Part shown: positions 8,079-11,654 of the stretch, piece after piece
Layout of the letters: the number at the start of each line of letters is the position of its first letter
How positions within the stretch are numbered: the first letter of the stretch is position 1
Assembly (NCBI RefSeq): GCF_025118155.1
Contig: NW_026251449.1
Location: forward strand, 1-11,654
DNA from: Cokeromyces recurvatus
Taxonomy: Eukaryota > Mucoromycota > Mucoromycetes > Mucorales > Mucoraceae
Reading direction: 5' to 3'
Length of the DNA stretch: 11,654 bases
The notes under the pieces: generated by a model
Told to the model about the DNA's origin: nothing
What the model saw: the letters and a program-made list of their open reading frames with translations, nothing else
Databases searched by the model: none
Translations under genes and position numbers: made by a program

Positions 8079-8834
8079 ATGTCTTCTAACGCTGGTTTTC
8101 AATCCCTTTTCTTCCACTTTGACAATGAAGCAGGTAATCTTACTTTCGCACCTATGGACGGGTTGATAAATGACATTGTTGAGGAGCAACAACATATTCG
8201 TGTCGTAGATGATAGTCTTTCCATAAATACGGTAATGGAATGGGAGACGAGTCATCCAGCTGGTGAACCTAACAACAATTCAACGATGCAACTTCTAACT
8301 TTTATGGAATACAGAAATATCATTTCTGAAAGCGAAATGTCTCAAGAATCAGAGGTGCCTTTGGCTGAAACACCTTCTGTTGCTCCGTCTACTTCTGTCA
8401 CTCCTGTTCGCAGTAAAAGAGGAGCATATCATAAGTATACTGAAAAGCAAGTCCTGGATATATTCCATTTGGTATTCGAATGTGGTATGACAGCAAAAAC
8501 TGCTTCTGAGAAGACTGGTATCGTCATTAGAACTGGTCAGAGCTATATCCGCCAGGAAAGACTTCGAAGAGCAGCTGAATACGAACTCCCTTCTGATGTC
8601 TCTGGACAAGCAATTGAAGAGAAACCTGTGAAAACAGGAAACAAGAAACTTTTTGATGATCACTCTAAGTTCTTGGTACAACTTTATGAGAAAAATCCTG
8701 CAGCTACATTGGCACAAGCCAGGGAAGCCCTATGCAAAGAATTTGAAGGCTTGACTATCACCTTGTCTGGGCTTCAGAAGCACTTGATGAAGAAGTGTTG
8801 TTTGACTACGAAGAAGCTTGAAAAGCTACACTAA
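8079..8834 (+). CDS. HTH transposase-like protein, 3' end cut by a Tc1 insertion
   Basis: A 251-codon frame with a true ATG. Residues 1-110 are acidic and low in structure (many Ser, Thr, Pro near 83-110). RSKRGAYHKYTEKQ at 111-124 starts a first helix-turn-helix to about 158. A second helical DNA-binding-like domain covers about 190-250, ending KKCCLTTKKLEKL. This two-domain front resembles the DNA-binding half of IS630/Tc1-type transposases abundant in Mucorales-like fungi; that assignment is from memory. The catalytic DDE domain is absent. The last Leu codon (CTA, 8826-8828) contains the TA target, and the final His and stop (CACTAA) are the first six bases of element Tc1-C. The ORF is therefore the front half of an interrupted gene. 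If expressed, it would bind DNA without cutting, which could make it a repressor; that is inference. Confidence 0.8.
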   Translation: MSSNAGFQSLFFHFDNEAGNLTFAPMDGLINDIVEEQQHIRVVDDSLSINTVMEWETSHPAGEPNNNSTMQLLTFMEYRNIISESEMSQESEVPLAETPSVAPSTSVTPVRSKRGAYHKYTEKQVLDIFHLVFECGMTAKTASEKTGIVIRTGQSYIRQERLRRAAEYELPSDVSGQAIEEKPVKTGNKKLFDDHSKFLVQLYEKNPAATLAQAREALCKEFEGLTITLSGLQKHLMKKCCLTTKKLEKLH

Positions 8835-8854
8835 CTCAAAAAATGGTTTCAATG
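8829..8854 (+). repeat. Tc1-C outer terminal repeat
   Basis: A 26-base terminus. Bases 8833-8854 match the inverse of 9018-9039 at 21 of 22 positions. Its first six bases supply the His and stop codons of the interrupted gene. Confidence 0.82.
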
Positions 8855-9017
8855 TTCTCTAAAAAGTCAGCTTTTTTCTTTTTTCTTCACATTATTAAAC
8901 TGAAACGGCTAAAAATAGAACACAGTAATAGTACACATATATTTCCATTTTTGGTAGAAATTTCCTCATAGTCGCGTGCTATATGATTAACTTACTGGTT
9001 TTGAAAAAGGATCACCC

Positions 9018-9039
9018 CATTTAAACCATTTTTTGAGTT
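9018..9039 (-). repeat. Tc1-C inner repeat, inverted relative to outer
   Basis: Inverse of 8833-8854 with one difference, separated from it by 163 bases. Its position and orientation match the inner repeats of Tc1-A and Tc1-B. Confidence 0.85.
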
Positions 9040-9067
9040 TTCTCTTTTTTCTCATAAATTTACTGAT

Positions 9068-9382
9068 TGTAATATCCTTAGAGTTGAGTTTGAAGAGGGA
9101 GTTTTCTTATTGGATAAGGAATAAATAACAATTATAAAGTTTTTAATAAAGAATAGAATAATGTTTATCTATAGAAAAGTTATTATGTATTTATACTAAT
9201 TCGTGTTTGCTATTGGTAATATATATGAAAATAAAATGTATATTTAACTAGTTGTTGTGAAAGGGAGCCCAGCTGTCAATTACCAATAATAAGAGGAAAG
9301 CTAATGGTAAACTGGAGGACCAATAAAAGCGAGAAATTTCATATTTGTATTTTGACCAATTATGGCAACTTAAACGTTTACA
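9068..9382 (-). repeat. Probable 3' LTR of a Ty3-type retrotransposon
   Basis: Read on the minus strand, it starts TGTAAACG and ends GGATATTACA, giving the short inverted termini TGTAA/TTACA usual for LTRs. It lies directly downstream of the integrase gene and the polypurine tract, as a 3' LTR should. A TATA-like GTATAAATAC is at 9187-9196, about 190 bases in, leaving about 120 bases after it. The length of 315 bp is reasonable for this group. No second copy is in the window to confirm the borders; TGTGTAAACG starting at 9384 is an alternative left border. Confidence 0.6.
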
Positions 9383-10592
9383 CAATCCCCCCTCTAGAAG
9401 AAGTAGTAGCCTGACCTTTGTCCTTCTCATTGATGCTTGGATACCAAATTCGCATATGTCTAGTATTAGCAGTTGGCAGATAATTCGAAGCATCGTCTTT
9501 TTTCTTGATCGTGTATGCAGTTCCTTCGCTGTTATTTTTCTTGACAACGATCCAAGGGCCAGACTAACGTTCTTTTGGAAAAGTGGATTTCTCTAAGTTT
9601 TTTCTTGCTATGAGACCACCGACTTGATAATTATACTTGATCTTAGATTTCTTGTCATAAAATTTCTTCTGAAGTGCTTGTGCCTTCTTGATGTTTTCTA
9701 ACGCTTTATCATGAGCCAGAAGAATCCTTGCACTCAAGTAATGCACCCAATATTCAGTATCATAAGTTTTTGGATCCTTAATAATTAAATCAGGTAACAA
9801 AGGCAATTCAGGTTTTCTTCCGTATAATACCTCAAAAGGAGAAAAAGTGATACTTGACTGTTTTGCCATATTATAGGCGAAAGTAACAAATGGCAGGTAG
9901 TCGTCCCAAAGAGCAGGTTCATTTCCAACTAGAATTGCTAAATTGGTCTTCAGTGTTCTATTAAGTCTTTCAACCAGGTCATCACTTTGTAGATGCTCTA
10001 CTGATGTTAACGATCTTCTTATTCCCAAATGTTTACACACCATGTTCATTGCATCCGAGATAAAGTTAGTATCATTATCAGTGATCAATCTTGTTGGCAA
10101 ACCAATCTTTAAAGTTACTTCATAGAATAAGATTTGAACCATTCTATCAGTATCGAACGAAGATAACGCTGCTGTTACAGCCCGCTTGCTGAGGTATTCT
10201 ATAATTACCAAAACATACTTGTTACATTTAGTTGATTTAGGAAGTATTGCAATATCCGCAGCCCAGATTTCGCCTAAGTACTTCGGAGTGATTGGTTTCA
10301 TGGGAGATATTGATGAATCATTTCTAATCTTGAACCTTTGACAGCCTTCATAATGCTTAACCCAGTTAGTTACGTCTTCTTTTCTAGTAAACCACCAGCC
10401 AACAGTCTTTACTCTATCCAGAGTTTTTTCTACTCCAAAGCGTCCACCAATGTCTTTATTATGAGCATGTGTCAGGACCTTTTTGATTAAACCATTTGGA
10501 ACGACCGGTACCAGTCTTTCATCTTCTTGATAACACAAGGTGCCATTAGCCCAAACGAACGGATGTTTTACTCCCTTTCTTAATAAAGTAAT
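9378..10592 (-). pseudogene. Ty3-type integrase fragment (3' part of pol), decayed
   Basis: Integrase inserts the retroelement's DNA copy into the host genome. The frame is open from about 10592 and reads clearly from WANGTLCYQEDERL. Numbering from codon 10538 (TTG, an internal codon, not a start), the catalytic Asp 95, Asp 154 and Glu 190 are all present, with 35 residues between the last two. The zinc-binding HHCC module is damaged: His26 and Cys66 remain, but Arg33 and Tyr63 occupy the other two ligand positions. TAG at 9564-9566 interrupts the frame. The same frame then continues with a GPW-containing GPY/F-like module to TAA at 9378-9380. Protease, reverse transcriptase and RNase H are absent, so the copy is truncated upstream at about 10592. 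Confidence 0.9.
9386..9395 (-). other. Polypurine tract
   Basis: On the minus strand it reads AGAGGGGGGA, three bases before the LTR start. In LTR retrotransposons this tract primes plus-strand DNA synthesis. Here it also codes for the last residues of pol, whose TAA overlaps the LTR's TGTAA. Confidence 0.7.
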
Positions 10593-11117
10593 TGTTATGA
10601 TTGTAGTCGTATTTACAACTAAGTTAATAGAAATAAACTATCATTTATTTAAATAATAAAGAGTTTATTCGAATAAAACTAGTGTATTGTACTTCACAGC
10701 ATAGTATTCATTCTACGCTCAGTTTTAATAATAGTCATTGTTAGAGTATTCGAGCATTAAAAATAATTATATACATCGTATTATGTAATAATAAGAATTT
10801 AATAGGTTTATGACTGTTATATTCAATTACATAATTATTTATACAGGTCATACATATTATATATACATCCATAATGTTGTATATTGTTATAGAGGGAATA
10901 TTCACTGTAAACTAATATTAACGTGTTGCTTATCCCAAAGACAATAATCGTGTATATTTTTAATAACAGCAACAGCTCAGGCAGAAATATGCATACTGCA
11001 TGCAGAATTATTTGGAGACAATATTTGTGCATATTTGTGCATAAAGGCTTTATTATAGCAGTATTCACTTATCTAAATCACACTCCTATTAATATGACTT
11101 ACCTTTCAAAACATATA
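10593..11117. other. AT-rich non-coding stretch, possible LTR start at 10593
   Basis: The retroelement coding sequence stops abruptly, and the plus strand then begins TGTTATGATTG, a form common at the start of LTRs. No matching end with a 5-bp duplication of GTAAT could be found before 11117. No open frame is convincing. GTGCATATTT repeats briefly around 11027-11042. Confidence 0.3.
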
Positions 11118-11143
11118 CAGTGACTCACAAAACTGTCCCAATG
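11118..11143 (+). repeat. Tc1-B left outer terminal repeat
   Basis: A 26-base terminus. Bases 11126-11143 (CACAAAACTGTCCCAATG) are the exact inverse of 11309-11326. Confidence 0.9.
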
Positions 11144-11308
11144 TTTTGCACTTTTCTCTTTAATTGACTCGTTCTTCTTTTGTAATCATGCTAGAAAGAT
11201 ATGGAAGATATCATTCGATAGCCTAAGTAATTCTCTATCAAATCATTACCAAAAATAGTAATATAATTTAGAACTCAGCGTAAAATATTAAATAAAAAAT
11301 TGAATATG

Positions 11309-11326
11309 CATTGGGACAGTTTTGTG
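11309..11326 (-). repeat. Tc1-B left inner repeat, inverted relative to outer
   Basis: CATTGGGACAGTTTTGTG, an 18-of-18 inverse of the outer repeat, 165 bases away from it. It lies 164 bases before the transposase ATG and so within its leader or promoter. Confidence 0.9.
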
Positions 11327-11490
11327 GCCGTACCTATAAAAATAAAATTTGTCCCACAATTTGGCAGTAACTTTAGCCTAGCATATAGTAGCGATCATAT
11401 TATTTCTTTGTGCCTTCCACAGTATAATTAAGGTAAGTTCTAGAATATTCTATAATTTTGGGGACTAAATCTTGAGGCCATATTGTTAGT

Positions 11491-11654
11491 ATGCGCTCCA
11501 TAAGTGAAAACCAAAGAAATGACATTATTGCCAAGCTCAACAGCGGACTTTCTGTGCGTCAAGTGGCTGAGCAGATCGGAGTGAGTCGGAGTTCTGTGTG
11601 TCGCATCGGAAAAACATATTTATCTGGGCGCAGCTTGTCAAAAGGGGACGACCT
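11491..11654 (+). CDS. Tc1-like transposase, N-terminal 54 codons (runs off window)
   Basis: ATG at 11491 follows an in-frame TGA at 11473-11475, so the start is well placed. The visible part is the first helix-turn-helix: RSISENQRNDIIAKLNSG, then SVRQVAEQIGVS, then a recognition helix SSVCRIGKTY. It is clearly related to the Tc1-A enzyme (MRGITSEQRNRIV and SVRKVAEHVGVS at the same positions) but diverged, as are their terminal repeats. The domain would contact the outer and inner terminal repeats. The frame is unbroken to the window edge. The catalytic domain is not visible, so activity cannot be judged. Confidence 0.9.
   Translation, partial: MRSISENQRNDIIAKLNSGLSVRQVAEQIGVSRSSVCRIGKTYLSGRSLSKGDD

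Larger units (their letters stand above)
8829..9067 (+). mobile_element. Tc1-C, left-end fragment of a third Tc1-like element
   Basis: The sequence after TA at 8827-8828 starts CACTAACTC and has the same 26-base layout as the termini of Tc1-A and Tc1-B (19 of 26 identical to Tc1-B). An inner inverted copy lies at 9018-9039, 163 bases inside, as in the other elements. The fragment ends where a probable LTR begins at 9068, before any transposase sequence is reached. The rest of the element is missing from the window, so a later retroelement insertion or deletion is inferred. Confidence 0.82.
11118..11654 (+). mobile_element. Tc1-like element Tc1-B, left end; continues past window
   Basis: After TA at 11116-11117 the sequence starts CAGTGACTC, a canonical Tc1 terminus. 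It has an inner inverted repeat at 11309-11326 and a plus-strand transposase start at 11491. The right end and most of the gene lie outside the window. Nothing in the visible part is broken. Confidence 0.92.

Noticed and set aside
8349..8717. 122-codon minus-strand open frame
   Set aside because: Shadow of the HTH gene on the opposite strand; rich in Ser, Cys and Phe as expected from antisense.
9248..9547. 99-codon minus-strand open frame after integrase
   Set aside because: It lies in another frame over the integrase C-terminus and LTR. The real coding frame there is the one continuing past TAG at 9564.
10835..11123. Overlapping 77- and 66-codon frames on both strands
   Set aside because: AT-rich DNA with no motif and both strands open; one runs into the Tc1-B terminus.

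Overview
The window is very AT-rich, repeat-dense DNA from a eukaryotic genome and looks like a transposon graveyard rather than a gene-bearing locus. Tc1-type DD34E transposases, a Ty3-type integrase and an HTH family that I associate with Mucorales-type fungi suggest an early-diverging (Mucoromycota-like) fungus. That placement is inference. No rRNA, complete tRNA, CRISPR array or bacterial-style operon is present, and no housekeeping gene is recognisable.

Layout. 1-1652: a nearly complete Tc1-like element (Tc1-A) with a broken minus-strand transposase; the window starts about six bases inside its left terminus. 1653-2237: an unidentified minus-strand coding relic. 2579-4730: a 2.15-kb element with 20-bp perfect terminal inverted repeats, a 10-bp flanking direct repeat and no transposase, carrying a tRNA-like relic and a short exon- or gag-like open stretch. 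4741-6120: no convincing gene. 6121-6980: an eroded minus-strand coding region of unknown family. 7174-7594 (-) and 8079-8834 (+): two divergently arranged relatives of one HTH transposase-like family. The first is frameshifted at an A-run. The second is cut off by the end of another Tc1-like element (Tc1-C, 8829-9067). 9068-9382: a probable Ty3-type LTR, followed by a polypurine tract and a decayed minus-strand integrase fragment (9378 to about 10592). 10593-11117: non-coding, possibly the start of another LTR. 11118 to the end: the left end of a third Tc1-like element (Tc1-B) with the first 54 codons of its transposase.

The most interesting signal is structural. All four visible Tc1 ends, from three different elements, have a roughly 26-bp terminal repeat whose core is repeated in inverted orientation 163-167 bp further inside. 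This differs from the direct-repeat arrangement (IR/DR) of Sleeping Beauty-type elements. The second key point is that the stop codon of the 251-residue HTH protein lies inside the terminus of Tc1-C, so the apparently intact gene is the front half of an interrupted one. The order of events inferred is: HTH gene, then Tc1-C inserted into it, then the Ty3 element next to or inside Tc1-C.
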